Part shown: positions 8,276 through 19,465 of the stretch, in pieces
Numbering within the stretch: the stretch's first letter is position 1
Layout: each line of letters starts with the position of its first letter
Origin: Roseburia sp.
GTDB lineage: Bacteria; Bacillota; Clostridia; Lachnospirales; Lachnospiraceae
DNA: 46,549 nucleotides
Assembly: GCA_017549185.1 (NCBI GenBank)
Contig: JAFYVJ010000041.1
Coordinates: forward strand, 1 to 46,549
Reading direction: 5' to 3'
The notes under the pieces: model-generated
Seen by the model: the letters and a program-made list of their open reading frames with translations, nothing else
Database searches by the model: none
What the model was told of the DNA's origin: nothing
Made by a program: the position numbers and the translations under genes

Positions 8276-8622
8276 GGTTCTTCCCTCCTTAATCATTATT
8301 TACTATACAGGCTCTATGCCTGCATTTGCCGTGACCGGCTTACCGGTTCTCGTAGTAGCTCATCGCTACTATGACGACGAACTTCATTCGATTAAATCAA
8401 CGGTACTCACAATGTGTAAGACAAGAAAATCTTATCTCGAAATGTCCCTAAAACATTTCCCCTTAGTGTTTCGCGCGGAACTTCATATCTTTCGTTTCAA
8501 GAAACTCAAGATCCCCTCCGGGAGGATTCTAAAGTTTCGTAAACGAAACGCCTTAACGTGATAATAATCCCAACACTAACCTATAGTTCTGTTATGTGAT
8601 ACTATTGGTTTGGTAAAATTAA
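8276..8622 (-). promoter_or_regulatory. Long hairpin-rich rpsL-rpsG spacer
   Basis: This 347-base gap inside the str operon has no credible ORF. On the minus strand it holds in order GTTTCG-TTTA-CGAAAC, an ATCC/GGAT-type hairpin with CTC/GAG, GTTTC-TT-GAAAC, AAATGT/ACATTT, TAGTAGC/GCTACTA, ACCGG-TAAG-CCGGT and CAGGC-ATAGA-GCCTG. None is followed by a clear T-run. It may be an S7-responsive or other regulatory region. Confidence 0.5.
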
Positions 8623-9042
8623 TTATTTACCTGCTTTTGGTCTCTTAGCGCCGTATTTTGAACGAGCCTGTTTTCTGTTAGCGACACCTGCTGTATCAAG
8701 TGTACCACGGATGATGTGGTATCTTGTACCTGGTAAGTCCTTAACACGACCACCACGGATTAAAACAACGCTATGTTCCTGAAGATTGTGTCCTTCACCT
8801 GGGATGTAGCTTGTTACTTCGATTCCGTTAGATAAACGTACTCTGGCGATCTTTCTAAGAGCTGAGTTAGGTTTTTTAGGAGTAGCTGTCTTAACAGCTG
8901 TACATACACCTCTCTTCTGTGGAGCAGAAGCATCTGTTGGTCTCTTCTGTAAAGAGTTGTAACCCTTCTGAAGAGCTGGTGCTGTAGACTTTTTAACTGC
9001 AGTCTGACGTCCTTTTCTTACTAACTGGTTGAATGTTGGCAT
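8623..9042 (-). CDS. rpsL: 30S ribosomal protein S12
   Basis: 139 aa. The ATG at 9042 follows GGAGGTG with 6-base spacing and gives the canonical MPTFNQL start. S12 lies at the decoding centre and controls translational accuracy. The [10 protein letters not shown] and GGRVKDLPG loops, where streptomycin-resistance changes usually arise, have the ordinary residues. The N-terminal segment has the extra block ([19 protein letters not shown]) seen in Firmicutes. It is the first gene of the rpsL-rpsG-fusA unit, with a near-perfect promoter about 70 bases upstream. Confidence 0.97.
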   Translation of the reverse strand: MPTFNQLVRKGRQTAVKKSTAPALQKGYNSLQKRPTDASAPQKRGVCTAVKTATPKKPNSALRKIARVRLSNGIEVTSYIPGEGHNLQEHSVVLIRGGRVKDLPGTRYHIIRGTLDTAGVANRKQARSKYGAKRPKAGK

Positions 9043-9110
9043 TATTTTCACCTCCTGTATTTATTGTTTTTTACATAAAATAAAACGCACCTTCTAATGC
9101 ACGCTAAATC

Positions 9111-9139
9111 ATTATACAAACGCATTTTTCCTTTGTCAA
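9111..9139 (-). promoter_or_regulatory. rpsL (str operon) promoter
   Basis: Minus-strand TTGACA, 17-base spacer, TATAAT: a perfect sigma-A consensus, between the rpoC terminator and rpsL. Confidence 0.9.
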
Positions 9140-9241
9140 GCACTTTTCCAACATTTTTTACATCTAAAGTACTATTTATTCAATTCTTGCAAAAAATTTT
9201 TTAAGCAACCGCTAAAATTATATAAAACTCTAGTACTATAC

Positions 9242-9271
9242 AAAAACAGACCAGCTCAAAAGAGCCGGTCT
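9242..9271 (-). terminator. rpoC terminator
   Basis: AGACCGGCTC pairs with GAGCTGGTCT (one mismatch) across TTTT, followed by GTTTTTG on the minus strand, 12 bases past the rpoC stop. Confidence 0.85.
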
Positions 9272-9282
9272 GCCTGTAATTT

Positions 9283-12200
9283 TTATTCTTCTACTAATGC
9301 ATCTTCAAATTCATCATCTGCATATGCATCTTCATTAAACTCTTCAAAATCATCGAACTCTGCGAAATCTTCATAGAACACTTCTTCTGTTTCGTTTACT
9401 TCTGTATCAAGTTTAACTTTACGATATCTCTTCATACCTGTACCAGCTGGAATTAACTGACCAATGATTACGTTTTCTTTCATACCAATCAATGGGTCAA
9501 CCTTACCTTTAATTGCCGCCTCAGTAAGAACTTTTGTTGTCTCCTGGAAGGAAGCTGCTGATAAGAATGAATTTGTAGCAAGGGACGCTTTTGTGATACC
9601 AAGTAATACTTGTTTACCATCTGCAACCTCTTTGCCTTCTTTTGCAAGAAGTTCGTTTGTATCTTCAAAATCAAGTGTATCTACTAATGTGCCTGGAAGC
9701 ATATCAGAATCACCATTTGTCTCAACACGAACCTTCTGTAACATCTGGCGTACAATCAACTCGATATGCTTGTCGTTGATATCTACACCTTGGAGACGAT
9801 ATACTCGCTGAACTTCGCGGAGCATGTAGTCCTGAACAGCACGAACACCTTTAATCTTTAAGATGTCATGTGGATTTACAGAACCTTCTGTCAATTCGTC
9901 ACCAGCTTCAAGAATAGCACCATCTGCAATCTTGATTCTTGAACCGTATGGGATAAGATATGCCTTTGTCTCACCGGTTTCATTATTTGTAACAACGATT
10001 TCTCGTTTCTTCTTAGTATCTTTAATCTGAGCTACGCCGCCAAATTCTGTGATGATAGCAAGACCCTTTGGTTTTCTTGCTTCGAAAATTTCTTCGACAC
10101 GAGGAAGACCTTGTGTGATATCGTTTCCGGCAACACCACCGGTATGGAAAGTACGCATAGTAAGCTGTGTACCCGGTTCACCGATAGACTGAGCCGCGAT
10201 GATACCAACTGCTTCACCAACCTGTACTGCCTGACCTGTAGCCATGTTTGCACCATAACATTTTGCACATACACCCATATGTGAACGACAAGATAATACA
10301 GTACGGATTTTTACCTTGCTGATTGGTTCGCCGTTTTCATCAACACCCTTGCTCATAACTGCTGCAGCACGTTTTGGTGTAATCATATGGTTTGCTTTTA
10401 CGATAACATTACCATCTTTATCACAGATTGTATTGCATGAGAAACGTCCTGTAATACGTTCCTGTAAGCTTTCAATTACTTCTCTGCCATCCATGAATGC
10501 AGTTACCCACATACCTGGAGTTTCTCTGTCTGTTCCTTCACAACAATCAGATTCACGAATAATCATATGCTGTGATACGTCAACCAAACGTCTTGTTAAG
10601 TAACCAGAGTCGGCTGTACGTAACGCTGTATCGGAAAGACCTTTACGAGCACCATGCGCTGACATGAAGTACTCCAATACGTCAAGACCTTCACGGAAGT
10701 TAGACTTGATTGGTAACTCGATTGTACGACCTGTTGTATCAGCCATCAAACCACGCATACCTGCTAACTGTTTAATCTGCTTATCGGAACCACGGGCACC
10801 GGAATCAGCCATCATGAAGATGTTGTTGTATTTATCTAAACCTGAAAGAAGTGCACGAGTTAACTCGTCGTCAGTCTCTTTCCATGTTTCTACTACTTCT
10901 TTGTAACGCTCTTCCTCAGTAATCAAACCACGTTTGTACTGTTTTGTAATCTTGTCAACTGTCTGTTCAGCAGCTGCGATTAACTCTGGTTTCTGAGGTG
11001 GCACTGTCATATCTGAAATAGATACTGTCATAGCAGCTCTTGTAGAGTATTTATAACCCATTGCCTTAACTGCATCTAATACTTCTGCAGTCTTTGTAGC
11101 ACCGTGGATGTTAATTACTTTTTCAAGAATCTGTTTGTTCTGTTTCTTAGCAACAAGGAAATCTACCTCTAATTTTAATTCATTACCTGGGATGGTTCTG
11201 TCAACAAAACCTAAGTCCTGAGGAATGATTTCATTAAAGATGAAACGTCCCAATGTAGATTCTACAGTTCCTGTTAATTCTGTGCCATCTGCCATCTTCT
11301 TAGTTACACGAACTTTAATACGTGCATGAAGTGTGATTGCACCGTTTTCGTAAGCAAGGATTGCTTCGTTAATGTTCTTGAAGAATTTGCCTTCTCCCTT
11401 AGCACCCGGTCTCTCCTGTGTTAAGTAGTAGATACCGAGAACCATATCCTGTGAAGGAACAGCTACAAGACCACCGTCAGATGGTTTCAATAAGTTGTTC
11501 GGAGATAAAAGCATAAATCTACATTCTGCCTGAGCCTCTACTGATAATGGAAGATGCACAGCCATCTGGTCACCGTCGAAGTCGGCGTTGAACGCAGTAC
11601 ATACTAATGGATGTAACTTGATAGCTTTACCTTCTACTAAGATTGGCTCGAATGCCTGAATACCAAGACGGTGAAGTGTAGGAGCACGGTTAAGCATAAC
11701 TGGATGCTCTTTAATGACGTCTTCTAAAACGTCCCAAACTTCTGTCTGAAGTCTTTCTACCATCTTCTTAGCACTCTTAATGTTATGTGCAGTTCCGTTA
11801 GCAACGAGTTCTTTCATAACGAAAGGCTTGAATAATTCGATTGCCATTTCTTTTGGAAGACCACACTGATAAATTTTCAATTTTGGTTCTACACAGATAA
11901 CAGAACGTCCTGAGTAGTCAACTCGCTTACCAAGTAAGTTCTGACGGAAACGTCCTGACTTACCTTTAAGCATATCTGATAATGATTTAAGTGCTCTGTT
12001 ACCAGGACCTGTAACCGGACGTCCACGACGACCATTATCGATTAACGCATCAACCGCTTCCTGTAACATACGTTTTTCGTTACGAACGATGATGTCCGGA
12101 GCACCTAAGTCAAGAAGTCTTCTCAAACGGTTATTTCTGTTGATAATTCTTCTATATAAATCATTTAAGTCAGATGTTGCAAAACGTCCGCCATCCAACT

Positions 12201-12954
12201 GTACCATTGGACGTAAATCTGGCGGAATAACAGGAACTACTGTCATAATCATCCAATCTGGCTTGTTACCAGATTCACGGAATGCTTCTACAACCTCTAA
12301 TCTCTTGATGATACGTGCACGTTTCTGACCTGTCGCATCTTCTAACTCTGCCTTTAATTCAGCAGAATCTTTTTCAAGATCGATTGCTTGTAATAATTCC
12401 TGAATAGCTTCTGCACCCATACCAACACGGAATGCATTGCCATACTGTTCTCTTGCATCCTGATACTCGCTTTCGCTAAGTACCTGTTTGTACTGGAGGG
12501 CAGTATTACCGCCATCCAATACGATATAAGAAGCAAAATACAATACTTTTTCCAATGTTCTTGGAGATAAGTCAAGGATTAAGCCCATACGGGATGGGAT
12601 ACCCTTGAAATACCAGATGTGAGATACCGGAGCTGCAAGCTCAATGTGTCCCATACGTTCTCTACGAACGCTTGCTTTTGTAATTTCTACGCCACAACGG
12701 TCACAAACGACACCTTTGTAACGAATTTTCTTATATTTACCACAGTGGCATTCCCAGTCTTTGCTAGGTCCAAAGATTTTCTCACAGAACAAACCATCTT
12801 TTTCAGGTTTCAATGTTCTGTAGTTAATGGTCTCAGGTTTTTTTACTTCGCCGTTTGACCATTCTCTGATTTTCTCCGGAGATGCTAAACCGATACGTAC
12901 TGCATCGAATGTTACAGTCTGGTTCATAGCCTCTTTATTCATTGTTTCTGGCAT
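9283..12954 (-). CDS. rpoC: RNA polymerase subunit beta'
   Basis: 1223 aa. Beta' forms half of the RNA polymerase active-site cleft. The N-terminal zinc site is visible as [19 protein letters not shown], the catalytic Mg-binding loop as [14 protein letters not shown], and the second zinc site as [11 protein letters not shown]. The trigger-loop region follows ([23 protein letters not shown]). The start ATG has GGGAGTG upstream. It begins 20 bases after rpoB and is co-transcribed with it. The C-terminus ends in a strongly acidic tail of about 40 residues, rich in Asp, Glu and Phe, that is not part of the conserved core. Confidence 0.97.
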   Translation of the reverse strand: MPETMNKEAMNQTVTFDAVRIGLASPEKIREWSNGEVKKPETINYRTLKPEKDGLFCEKIFGPSKDWECHCGKYKKIRYKGVVCDRCGVEITKASVRRERMGHIELAAPVSHIWYFKGIPSRMGLILDLSPRTLEKVLYFASYIVLDGGNTALQYKQVLSESEYQDAREQYGNAFRVGMGAEAIQELLQAIDLEKDSAELKAELEDATGQKRARIIKRLEVVEAFRESGNKPDWMIMTVVPVIPPDLRPMVQLDGGRFATSDLNDLYRRIINRNNRLRRLLDLGAPDIIVRNEKRMLQEAVDALIDNGRRGRPVTGPGNRALKSLSDMLKGKSGRFRQNLLGKRVDYSGRSVICVEPKLKIYQCGLPKEMAIELFKPFVMKELVANGTAHNIKSAKKMVERLQTEVWDVLEDVIKEHPVMLNRAPTLHRLGIQAFEPILVEGKAIKLHPLVCTAFNADFDGDQMAVHLPLSVEAQAECRFMLLSPNNLLKPSDGGLVAVPSQDMVLGIYYLTQERPGAKGEGKFFKNINEAILAYENGAITLHARIKVRVTKKMADGTELTGTVESTLGRFIFNEIIPQDLGFVDRTIPGNELKLEVDFLVAKKQNKQILEKVINIHGATKTAEVLDAVKAMGYKYSTRAAMTVSISDMTVPPQKPELIAAAEQTVDKITKQYKRGLITEEERYKEVVETWKETDDELTRALLSGLDKYNNIFMMADSGARGSDKQIKQLAGMRGLMADTTGRTIELPIKSNFREGLDVLEYFMSAHGARKGLSDTALRTADSGYLTRRLVDVSQHMIIRESDCCEGTDRETPGMWVTAFMDGREVIESLQERITGRFSCNTICDKDGNVIVKANHMITPKRAAAVMSKGVDENGEPISKVKIRTVLSCRSHMGVCAKCYGANMATGQAVQVGEAVGIIAAQSIGEPGTQLTMRTFHTGGVAGNDITQGLPRVEEIFEARKPKGLAIITEFGGVAQIKDTKKKREIVVTNNETGETKAYLIPYGSRIKIADGAILEAGDELTEGSVNPHDILKIKGVRAVQDYMLREVQRVYRLQGVDINDKHIELIVRQMLQKVRVETNGDSDMLPGTLVDTLDFEDTNELLAKEGKEVADGKQVLLGITKASLATNSFLSAASFQETTKVLTEAAIKGKVDPLIGMKENVIIGQLIPAGTGMKRYRKVKLDTEVNETEEVFYEDFAEFDDFEEFNEDAYADDEFEDALVEE

Positions 12955-12974
12955 TTATGGCACTCCCTTCCTAA

Positions 12975-15900
12975 TTAGTCTTCGTCAAACCCTTCATCTG
13001 CCATGTCATCATAGAAATCAGAATCATCAAAGTCCTCTTCTTCTACGTTAACCAGCTCTTCGTTTTCAACGTCAAATTCCTGTTTTGTGAATCCTGCTCT
13101 TGCAAATGACTCGCTGTCTTCAAAAGCAAAATCCTTATCACCAGAAATGATAGAGTTCAAATCTGTGTTACCATATTCGCTGGTCTCGATTAATTCTACT
13201 TCCTGTCCTTCATCATCAAGTACTTTTACATCTAAACCTAATGACTGAAGTTCTTTTAACAATACCTTAAATGACTCCGGAATACCTGGTTCAGGAACGT
13301 TATCACCCTTGATAATTGCTTCGTAAGTCTTCACACGTCCTACAACATCGTCAGACTTCACTGTTAAAATTTCCTGTAATGTGTAAGCTGCACCATATGC
13401 TTCCAATGCCCAAACTTCCATTTCACCGAAACGCTGTCCACCGAACTGTGCTTTACCGCCAAGTGGCTGCTGGGTTACTAATGAGTAAGGACCAGTTGAA
13501 CGTGCATGGATCTTATCATCTACTAAGTGGTGAAGTTTCAAGTAATGCATGTGTCCGATGGTTACTGGTGAGTCAAATGGTTCACCGGTACGTCCATCAC
13601 GCAACTGAACTTTACCGTCACGGGAAATTGGAACACCTTTCCATAATGCTCTGTGTTCTCTGTTATCCCACAAATACTGCATAACATCTTCCGCTAATAC
13701 ATCTTTGTATTTTGCTTCGAATTCTTCCCATTCCCAGTTTACATAGTCGTTTGCTAACTCTAATGTATCCTGGATATCAATTTCCTTCGCACCATCGAAT
13801 ACAGGTGTTGCAATATTAAATCCTAATGCTTTTGCAGCAAGACTTAAATGAATTTCAAGGACCTGACCAATGTTCATACGGGAAGGTACGCCCAATGGGT
13901 TCAATACGATATCAAGCGGACGTCCGTTTGGAAGGAATGGCATATCTTCTACAGGTAATACACGGGAAACTACACCCTTGTTACCGTGACGACCAGCCAT
14001 CTTATCACCTACAGAGATTTTTCTCTTCTGAGCGATATAAATACGAACTGCCTGATTTACACCTGGTGATAATTCATCACCATTTTCTCTTGTGAATACT
14101 TTTGCATCAACAACGATACCATATTCACCATGTGGTACTTTTAATGAAGTATCACGAACTTCTCTTGCCTTCTCACCAAAGATTGCACGAAGAAGTCTTT
14201 CTTCTGCTGTAAGCTCTGTCTCTCCCTTAGGAGTTACTTTACCAACAAGAATATCGCCGGCACGAACCTCAGCACCGATGCGGATAATACCTCTTTCATC
14301 AAGATCTTTTAACGCATCATCACCAACACCAGGAACATCACGAGTGATTTCTTCTGGTCCTAATTTGGTGTCACGAGCTTCTGCTTCGTATTCTTCGATA
14401 TGAATAGATGTATAAACATCATCCTGTACTAATCTTTCACTTAATAATACAGCATCTTCGTAATTGTAACCTTCCCATGTCATGAAACCGATTAATGGGT
14501 TCTTACCAAGAGCCAATTCACCTTTTGATGTAGATGGACCATCTGCGATTACATCGCCTGCTTCCACTTTATCACCCTTGAATACAACTGGTCTCTGATT
14601 GTAGCAGTTAGACTGGTTACTTCTTGTAAACTTAGCAAGTTTGTAAACATCTCTGCCACCGTCTGTGTTACGGATTACAATCTGGTTCGACTCTGCACTC
14701 TCAACTGTACCTGCATTTTTTGCAACTACACACACACCAGAGTCAACTGCTGCTTTTGTTTCCATACCTGTACCTACAACAGGTGCATCTGTTGTAAGAA
14801 GTGGAACGGCCTGACGCTGCATGTTAGATCCCATGAGGGCACGGTTCGCGTCGTCATTCTGCAAGAATGGAATCAGGGCTGTAGCCACTGAGAATACCAT
14901 CTTAGGCGATACGTCCATGTAATCAAACATAGATTTCTCATATTCCTGTGTCTCATCCAGGTAACGACCTGATACAGAATTACGTACAAAATGTCCTTCT
15001 GCATCTAATGCCTCGTTCGCCTGTGCTACATGGTAGTTATCCTCTTCATCCGCTGTCATGTAAACAACTTCGTCTGTTACACGAGGATTTTTAGGATCTG
15101 TTTTATCAATTTTACGGTATGGTGCTTCAATGAAACCATACTCGTTGATTCTAGCATAGCTTGCTAATGAGTTAATCAAACCGATGTTAGGACCTTCAGG
15201 TGTCTCGATAGGACACATACGACCATAGTGTGAGTAATGAACGTCTCGAACCTCGAATCCGGCACGATCTCTTGAAAGACCACCAGGACCTAATGCTGAT
15301 AAACGTCTCTTATGTGTCAACTCACCAAGTGGGTTGTTCTGATCCATAAACTGTGACAACTGAGAAGAACCGAAGAATTCCTTAACAGCTGCAGTTACTG
15401 GTTTGATATTGATTAAGCTCTGTGGAGAAATACCATCTAAGTCAAGTGTTGTCATTCTCTCACGAACTACTCTTTCCATACGGGAAAGACCAATACGATA
15501 CTGATTTTGTAATAACTCACCAACCGCACGGATACGTCTGTTTCCTAAGTGGTCGATATCGTCATCATGTCCAATACCATATTCTAAATGCATATTGTAG
15601 TTAATAGATGCGAAAATATCATCTTTTGTAATATGCTTTGGAATCAAATCATGCACATTACGTTTAATAGCATCTTTTAACTCTTCTAAATCTGTGTATT
15701 CTTCCATCAACTGTGCAAGGATTGGATAATATACCATTTCATTAATACCAAGTTCCTTAGCATCACAGTCTACATAGTGTTCTAAATCAACCATTAAAGA
15801 AGACAACACTTTGATATTTCTTGCTTCACCCTGTATCCATACAAATGGAACTGCTGCATTCTGGATAGCATCTGCCAGTTCACGAGTAACCTCTGTACCA

Positions 15901-16829
15901 GCCTCTGCAATAATTTCACCAGTTGTAACATCCACAACATCCTCAGCAAGAACATGTCCGTTAATACGGTTTCTAAGAGCCAACTTCTTATTGAACTTAT
16001 AACGACCAACTTTTGCAAGGTCGTATCTTCTTGGATCAAAGAACATCATAGAGATAAGCGACTCAGCACTTTCTACAGAAAGTGGTTCACCCGGTCTGAT
16101 TTTCTTATATAATTCAAGAAGACCTTCTTCATAATTAGTAGCAACGTCCTTACCAAAGCTTGCTAAAATCTTTGGTTCTTCACCGAACATATCGATGATT
16201 TCCTGATTGCTACCAACACCAAGTGCACGAATTAAAACTGTAATCGGCACCTTTCTGGTTCTATCTACACGAACATAGAATACGTCATTGGAGTCTGTCT
16301 CGTACTCTAACCATGCACCACGGTTAGGAATTACGGTACAAGAATATAAAGTCTTACCCACTTTATCGTGTGCAATACCATAATAGATGCCAGGAGAACG
16401 TACTAACTGTGAAACGATTACTCGTTCTGCACCGTTAATTACGAAGGTACCTGTCTCTGTCATCAAAGGAAGATCACCCATGAAGATTTCATGTTCATTA
16501 ATCTCATCTGTCTCTTTGTTATGAAGTCTTACCTTCACTTTTAAAGGTGCTGCGTAAGTAGCATCTCTTTCTTTGCATTCCGGAATTGTATACTTCACAT
16601 CATCTTCGCATAATGTAAAATCAACAAATTCTAAACTCAAATGACCGCTGTAGTCAGCGATTGGTGAGATATCGTCTAATACTTCTTTTAAGCCCTCTTT
16701 TAAAAACCACTGATAGGAGTCCTTCTGAACTTCAATCAGGTTCGGCATTTCCAATACCTCTTTCTGTCTTGAGTAACTCATACGCATGCTCTTGCCGGCT
16801 TTGACCGGACGTATTCTGTTTTTCTCCAT
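12975..16829 (-). CDS. rpoB: RNA polymerase subunit beta
   Basis: 1284 aa. Beta forms the other half of the catalytic cleft and carries the rifampicin pocket. That region reads [21 protein letters not shown] followed by LSALGPGG, with the ordinary Asp, His and Ser at the main resistance positions, so a rifampicin-sensitive form is predicted. The ATG follows GAGAGGTG with normal spacing and gives the family-like start [10 protein letters not shown]. The C-terminus carries an extra acidic tail (about 25 residues ending in DEGFDED). Unlike the common order, rplJL is not directly upstream; rpoB has its own promoter and a leader of about 220 bases. Confidence 0.97.
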   Translation of the reverse strand: MEKNRIRPVKAGKSMRMSYSRQKEVLEMPNLIEVQKDSYQWFLKEGLKEVLDDISPIADYSGHLSLEFVDFTLCEDDVKYTIPECKERDATYAAPLKVKVRLHNKETDEINEHEIFMGDLPLMTETGTFVINGAERVIVSQLVRSPGIYYGIAHDKVGKTLYSCTVIPNRGAWLEYETDSNDVFYVRVDRTRKVPITVLIRALGVGSNQEIIDMFGEEPKILASFGKDVATNYEEGLLELYKKIRPGEPLSVESAESLISMMFFDPRRYDLAKVGRYKFNKKLALRNRINGHVLAEDVVDVTTGEIIAEAGTEVTRELADAIQNAAVPFVWIQGEARNIKVLSSLMVDLEHYVDCDAKELGINEMVYYPILAQLMEEYTDLEELKDAIKRNVHDLIPKHITKDDIFASINYNMHLEYGIGHDDDIDHLGNRRIRAVGELLQNQYRIGLSRMERVVRERMTTLDLDGISPQSLINIKPVTAAVKEFFGSSQLSQFMDQNNPLGELTHKRRLSALGPGGLSRDRAGFEVRDVHYSHYGRMCPIETPEGPNIGLINSLASYARINEYGFIEAPYRKIDKTDPKNPRVTDEVVYMTADEEDNYHVAQANEALDAEGHFVRNSVSGRYLDETQEYEKSMFDYMDVSPKMVFSVATALIPFLQNDDANRALMGSNMQRQAVPLLTTDAPVVGTGMETKAAVDSGVCVVAKNAGTVESAESNQIVIRNTDGGRDVYKLAKFTRSNQSNCYNQRPVVFKGDKVEAGDVIADGPSTSKGELALGKNPLIGFMTWEGYNYEDAVLLSERLVQDDVYTSIHIEEYEAEARDTKLGPEEITRDVPGVGDDALKDLDERGIIRIGAEVRAGDILVGKVTPKGETELTAEERLLRAIFGEKAREVRDTSLKVPHGEYGIVVDAKVFTRENGDELSPGVNQAVRIYIAQKRKISVGDKMAGRHGNKGVVSRVLPVEDMPFLPNGRPLDIVLNPLGVPSRMNIGQVLEIHLSLAAKALGFNIATPVFDGAKEIDIQDTLELANDYVNWEWEEFEAKYKDVLAEDVMQYLWDNREHRALWKGVPISRDGKVQLRDGRTGEPFDSPVTIGHMHYLKLHHLVDDKIHARSTGPYSLVTQQPLGGKAQFGGQRFGEMEVWALEAYGAAYTLQEILTVKSDDVVGRVKTYEAIIKGDNVPEPGIPESFKVLLKELQSLGLDVKVLDDEGQEVELIETSEYGNTDLNSIISGDKDFAFEDSESFARAGFTKQEFDVENEELVNVEEEDFDDSDFYDDMADEGFDED

Positions 16830-16849
16830 TGACGTTTCACCTCTCGTTT

Positions 16850-17022
16850 TTTATATTTCCTACACAAAAAAGTATATTTACACACTTTTTTATGTTTTCA
16901 CTAGAACAAACTGCCTCAAAACACTTTTATTCCAAAGCATTCTGCCCCAGATATAAATCTGTCCCAACCACAAGATAATGTGGGAGAAACTACGTCATTC
17001 CACAATAAAAAACTGCGGAATG
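16850..17022 (-). promoter_or_regulatory. Structured rpoB leader
   Basis: Between the rpoB promoter and start, the minus-strand transcript can fold CATTCCGCA/TGTGGAATG (16996-17022), CCACA/TGTGG (16968-16983), CAGAT/ATCTG (16948-16961) and an AT-rich AAAAAAGT/ACTTTTTT hairpin (16866-16891) that ends in a T-run about 40 bases before the ATG. The last resembles a weak attenuator. No leader-encoded protein is seen. Confidence 0.45.
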
Positions 17023-17052
17023 AACGCAAAGCACCATAATAGTGCACTGTAT

Positions 17053-17082
17053 ATAGTATCACAACGTCAATAGAGATGTCAA
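17053..17082 (-). promoter_or_regulatory. rpoB promoter
   Basis: Minus-strand TTGACA, 18-base spacer, TACTAT with an extended TGA just before the -10. It lies between the DUF4230 gene terminator and the rpoB leader. Confidence 0.8.
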
Positions 17083-17118
17083 GTGTTAATTTGAAAAAGT
17101 TGGAAATTTTTCAAAATA

Positions 17119-17165
17119 CAAAAAGTGCGAACTTATTCACCTATACAGGTAATAAAGTCCACACT
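17119..17165 (-). terminator. Terminator of the DUF4230/membrane-protein pair
   Basis: AGTGTGGACTT and AAGTTCGCACT arms (with wobbles) extend through TT-ACC/GGT-AA around a TGTATA loop and run into TTTTTG on the minus strand, 33 bases beyond the stop. Confidence 0.7.
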
Positions 17166-17197
17166 TTCCCCGTCTCATTTTCCATAGTTTACAAGAT

Positions 17198-17887
17198 TTA
17201 TTTAAACTCTACTCGTACACTATACCTAGAATCAATTGTCTTGATAATCGGTTCGTAAATTTCTCTTACCATTCTCAATGCAATCTCATTAGCCTCCTGA
17301 CCATTCTTTACTGTATCAAACTTCGCTTCAAGCTTATTTCTCAATTCTTTTTCTATCATATTATAATCCGAAACTGTCATTTCAATATTGCCTCTCGCAA
17401 GCAAGCCTTCCTTAACCTCATCAATCATAATTTTATCCGGATCAATTTCGATAATCTGAAGTTCGGCATTTTCAATTAAAATGGTTATCATTTTATTGGC
17501 TTTATCATCAATGACATCTGCCCTTGAGATTTTATCCAGATTTACAATGAAATAACCCGTTCCCGTGTAACTTACTTTCTGTGTTTTCTTTAAAAAATCA
17601 AAATCCAGTTTCTCAATTAGTCTGTCAGAGAGTTCTACTGATACAGTCGCTTCCTGAGAACTTACAATCAAAGATCTTCTCTCTTCCTGTTTGCCCACAA
17701 TAACATCAGCAAAATCAACCGTCACCTCGCTATCTTCCAACTTAATACTATCTAAATCAACCTGTTGAAGCCCGTCCTCATATCCTTTAAAAACTGCCTG
17801 TGTCGCATTGCCATAATACCATATCAAAACGCCTAAAATTGCAAGTCCCAAAGTAACGCAAATAATATTCAGCATTCTTTTCTTCAT
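17198..17887 (-). CDS. DUF4230-domain membrane-anchored protein
   Basis: 229 aa. The ATG at 17887 overlaps the upstream gene's TGA by one base and has AGGAGG 7 bases before it. One N-terminal membrane helix (about residues 6-27, IICVTLGLAILGVLIWYY) anchors an otherwise soluble domain. That domain resembles DUF4230: a GTGYFIVNLDKIS-type strand, ITILIENAELQIIEID, then a long helix with ALRMVREIYEPIIKTID and the final RVEFK strand. The function of the domain is unknown. Tight coupling to the upstream membrane protein suggests the two work together at the cell surface or membrane. The family call is from memory and moderate. Confidence 0.6.
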   Translation of the reverse strand: MKKRMLNIICVTLGLAILGVLIWYYGNATQAVFKGYEDGLQQVDLDSIKLEDSEVTVDFADVIVGKQEERRSLIVSSQEATVSVELSDRLIEKLDFDFLKKTQKVSYTGTGYFIVNLDKISRADVIDDKANKMITILIENAELQIIEIDPDKIMIDEVKEGLLARGNIEMTVSDYNMIEKELRNKLEAKFDTVKNGQEANEIALRMVREIYEPIIKTIDSRYSVRVEFK

Positions 17888-18768
17888 CACTCATCCTCCT
17901 TGCATATTAGCCCGGTCTCTTTATTTGGTTCTTCCTTCGTCCAGAACTCTCTTATCTTTGATATCGAAACATTTAAGTTCAGACTAAATAATTCTTTTAG
18001 CAACCATTTAAAAAATGCCAACATTAACAACGGCAAAACAAATGTAGTTACCATCATAATAGCAATAGAATTAACACATTTTTTTATAACATTATTAAAA
18101 TAATCCAACAGCATCGTCACATCTTTTATCGCCGTCTCAAATACCTTCGAAAGCTTGTCAAAAATGTTTGTATTTCCACCAGTTTCTATCATAACATCAT
18201 TAACTTTCGCAGCTCCCGCCTCTGCTTCAGCTATGGTCTCATCCACGTACACCAAATAATCATCACAGATGGTTTCTGTAAAATGCGTACTAAACGGAAC
18301 TACTACCACAACTGCGATAGCTAAAATTGCAATTTTTGTTGCGAATTCCTTATACAATGTTTTTCGAGACATAATCGAAAGCACATATAACACACACGCT
18401 ATTGGTATCATATACGCAAAGGAAATTTTAATCCCTTCCACAACGATTAATTTTTCCACAAACAAAACTGCAAAAATAAACACAAAATATTTATTCATGT
18501 CTGTTAAGGTATTTGCCAGCGGACTTGCAAAATCATCCGGAAGTGCCGATATCGCTAATGATGTTGCTATAGTGGCACCCGAGAACTCCATAATTGTATT
18601 TTTGCTTTCATCCAGACTTTCTACCGTATTTTCTATCCATTTAGCTTCCGGCACTTTATTTGCCAGTACACAAAATGAAAATACCGCAACAAATGTTGCC
18701 AACAATATCCTCACTAAATTTTCTCTGCAAATCAATTTACGTATATTCAATACTTTCCAATATTTCAT
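17887..18768 (-). CDS. Multi-pass membrane protein of unknown function
   Basis: 293 aa with AAGGAGG before the ATG. Hydrophobic segments lie near residues 18-37, 92-110, 115-133, 143-162 and 232-262, so four to six membrane passes are likely. Between the last two is a soluble stretch of about 70 residues (TETICDDYLVYVDETIAEAEAG onward) that could face outside. The charged C-terminus ends in KEDE. I do not recognise a family. It is translationally coupled to the DUF4230 protein (1-base overlap), which makes a two-component membrane assembly plausible but unproven. A short SD-led leader ORF in the same frame lies just upstream. Confidence 0.6.
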   Translation of the reverse strand: MKYWKVLNIRKLICRENLVRILLATFVAVFSFCVLANKVPEAKWIENTVESLDESKNTIMEFSGATIATSLAISALPDDFASPLANTLTDMNKYFVFIFAVLFVEKLIVVEGIKISFAYMIPIACVLYVLSIMSRKTLYKEFATKIAILAIAVVVVVPFSTHFTETICDDYLVYVDETIAEAEAGAAKVNDVMIETGGNTNIFDKLSKVFETAIKDVTMLLDYFNNVIKKCVNSIAIMMVTTFVLPLLMLAFFKWLLKELFSLNLNVSISKIREFWTKEEPNKETGLICKEDE

Positions 18769-18804
18769 GTCCGCCTCCTTCTTTTGTACATGTTCCGATT
18801 TTCA

Positions 18805-18834
18805 TCAATAGCTTCTCTTCATAACATTCCTCAT
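18805..18834 (-). CDS. Possible 9-codon leader ORF
   Basis: A minus-strand ATG at 18834 with an excellent site (AGGAGGAG, about 6 bases away) reads MRNVMKRSY and then two successive TGA codons. The frame is the same as the membrane protein that starts 34 bases further on. It could be a leader peptide or an unused start. Confidence 0.35.
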   Translation of the reverse strand: MRNVMKRSY

Positions 18835-18969
18835 CTTTTGCTCCTCCTATTAATTCAATCGTTTATAGGTTTCTATGTACTTTAATTATACCGTGGTCTT
18901 ATATCATCTTACATGGCACCATTGGCAAAATACCGACGGTTATTATTACTATTACAGCAAAATAAAAGA

Positions 18970-18998
18970 CACTTTGGCAATCGCTTGACGCCAAAGTG
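18970..18998 (-). terminator. Terminator after the YbjQ operon
   Basis: CACTTTGGC pairs with GCCAAAGTG around an 11-base loop, followed by TCTTTTATTTTG on the minus strand. The 116 bases from here to the ybjQ stop hold no credible gene. Between the terminator and 18835 lies a possible -10 (GGTATAAT, near 18890) for the downstream membrane-protein operon, with a poor -35. Confidence 0.8.
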
Positions 18999-19114
18999 CT
19001 TTTATACCTACCAACGCTTCATATTATATTCAATCTTCCCAAGATAATCCTGTTTCAATTCTTCTTCCACAATGCCACAACACATATTGCATCATCCCAT
19101 AGTCAACATTTGTA

Positions 19115-19435
19115 TCACTGTACCACAACCGCCGTTCCACTAGCAGTAACCATCAACATCCCATTATCCGCACCAAGCACTTCATAGTCGATATCCACTC
19201 CAACCACAGCGTTTGCACCCATAGATGCCGCTCTCTGCTCCATTTCATAAAGTGCATTCTGCCTTGCATGTACAAGTTCCTCCTCATAACTCCCGGAGCG
19301 TCCTCCAAGAAAGTTACTAAACTGTGCCGCAATATCTCTCACAAAATTCACACCAGAAACCACTTCACCGAATACAATCCCTTTATACTCTACAATTCTT
19401 CTCCCCTCTACAGAAGGTGTTGTTGTTATAATCAT
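19115..19435 (-). CDS. YbjQ/UPF0145-family protein
   Basis: 106 aa. The start at 19435 is chosen because GGAGG lies 8 bases upstream, and the family N-terminus [17 protein letters not shown] begins there. The conserved pieces [14 protein letters not shown], the ARQNALYEM helix, [15 protein letters not shown] and the terminal [11 protein letters not shown] strand are all present. These small proteins form oligomeric beta-rich assemblies; a heavy-metal-binding or membrane-associated role has been proposed but the function is not settled. It is the last gene of a three-gene unit with two small proteins. Confidence 0.85.
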   Translation of the reverse strand: MIITTTPSVEGRRIVEYKGIVFGEVVSGVNFVRDIAAQFSNFLGGRSGSYEEELVHARQNALYEMEQRAASMGANAVVGVDIDYEVLGADNGMLMVTASGTAVVVQ

Positions 19436-19465
19436 AATAATTTCCTCCATTTTCCTTTTTTTAAT

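Noticed and set aside
8740-8940. Streptomycin-resistance changes in rpsL
   Set aside because: The PKKPNS and GRVKDLPG loops have the ordinary lysines.
15288-15390. Rifampicin-resistance changes in rpoB
   Set aside because: The main resistance positions have the ordinary Asp, His and Ser.
4487-15604. Many plus-strand ORFs opposite tuf, fusA, rpoC and rpoB
   Set aside because: They are antisense to conserved genes, lack ribosome binding sites and resemble no family.
19001-19114. Short minus-strand ORF (about 20 codons) after the YbjQ gene
   Set aside because: No ribosome binding site, and it reads into the terminator.
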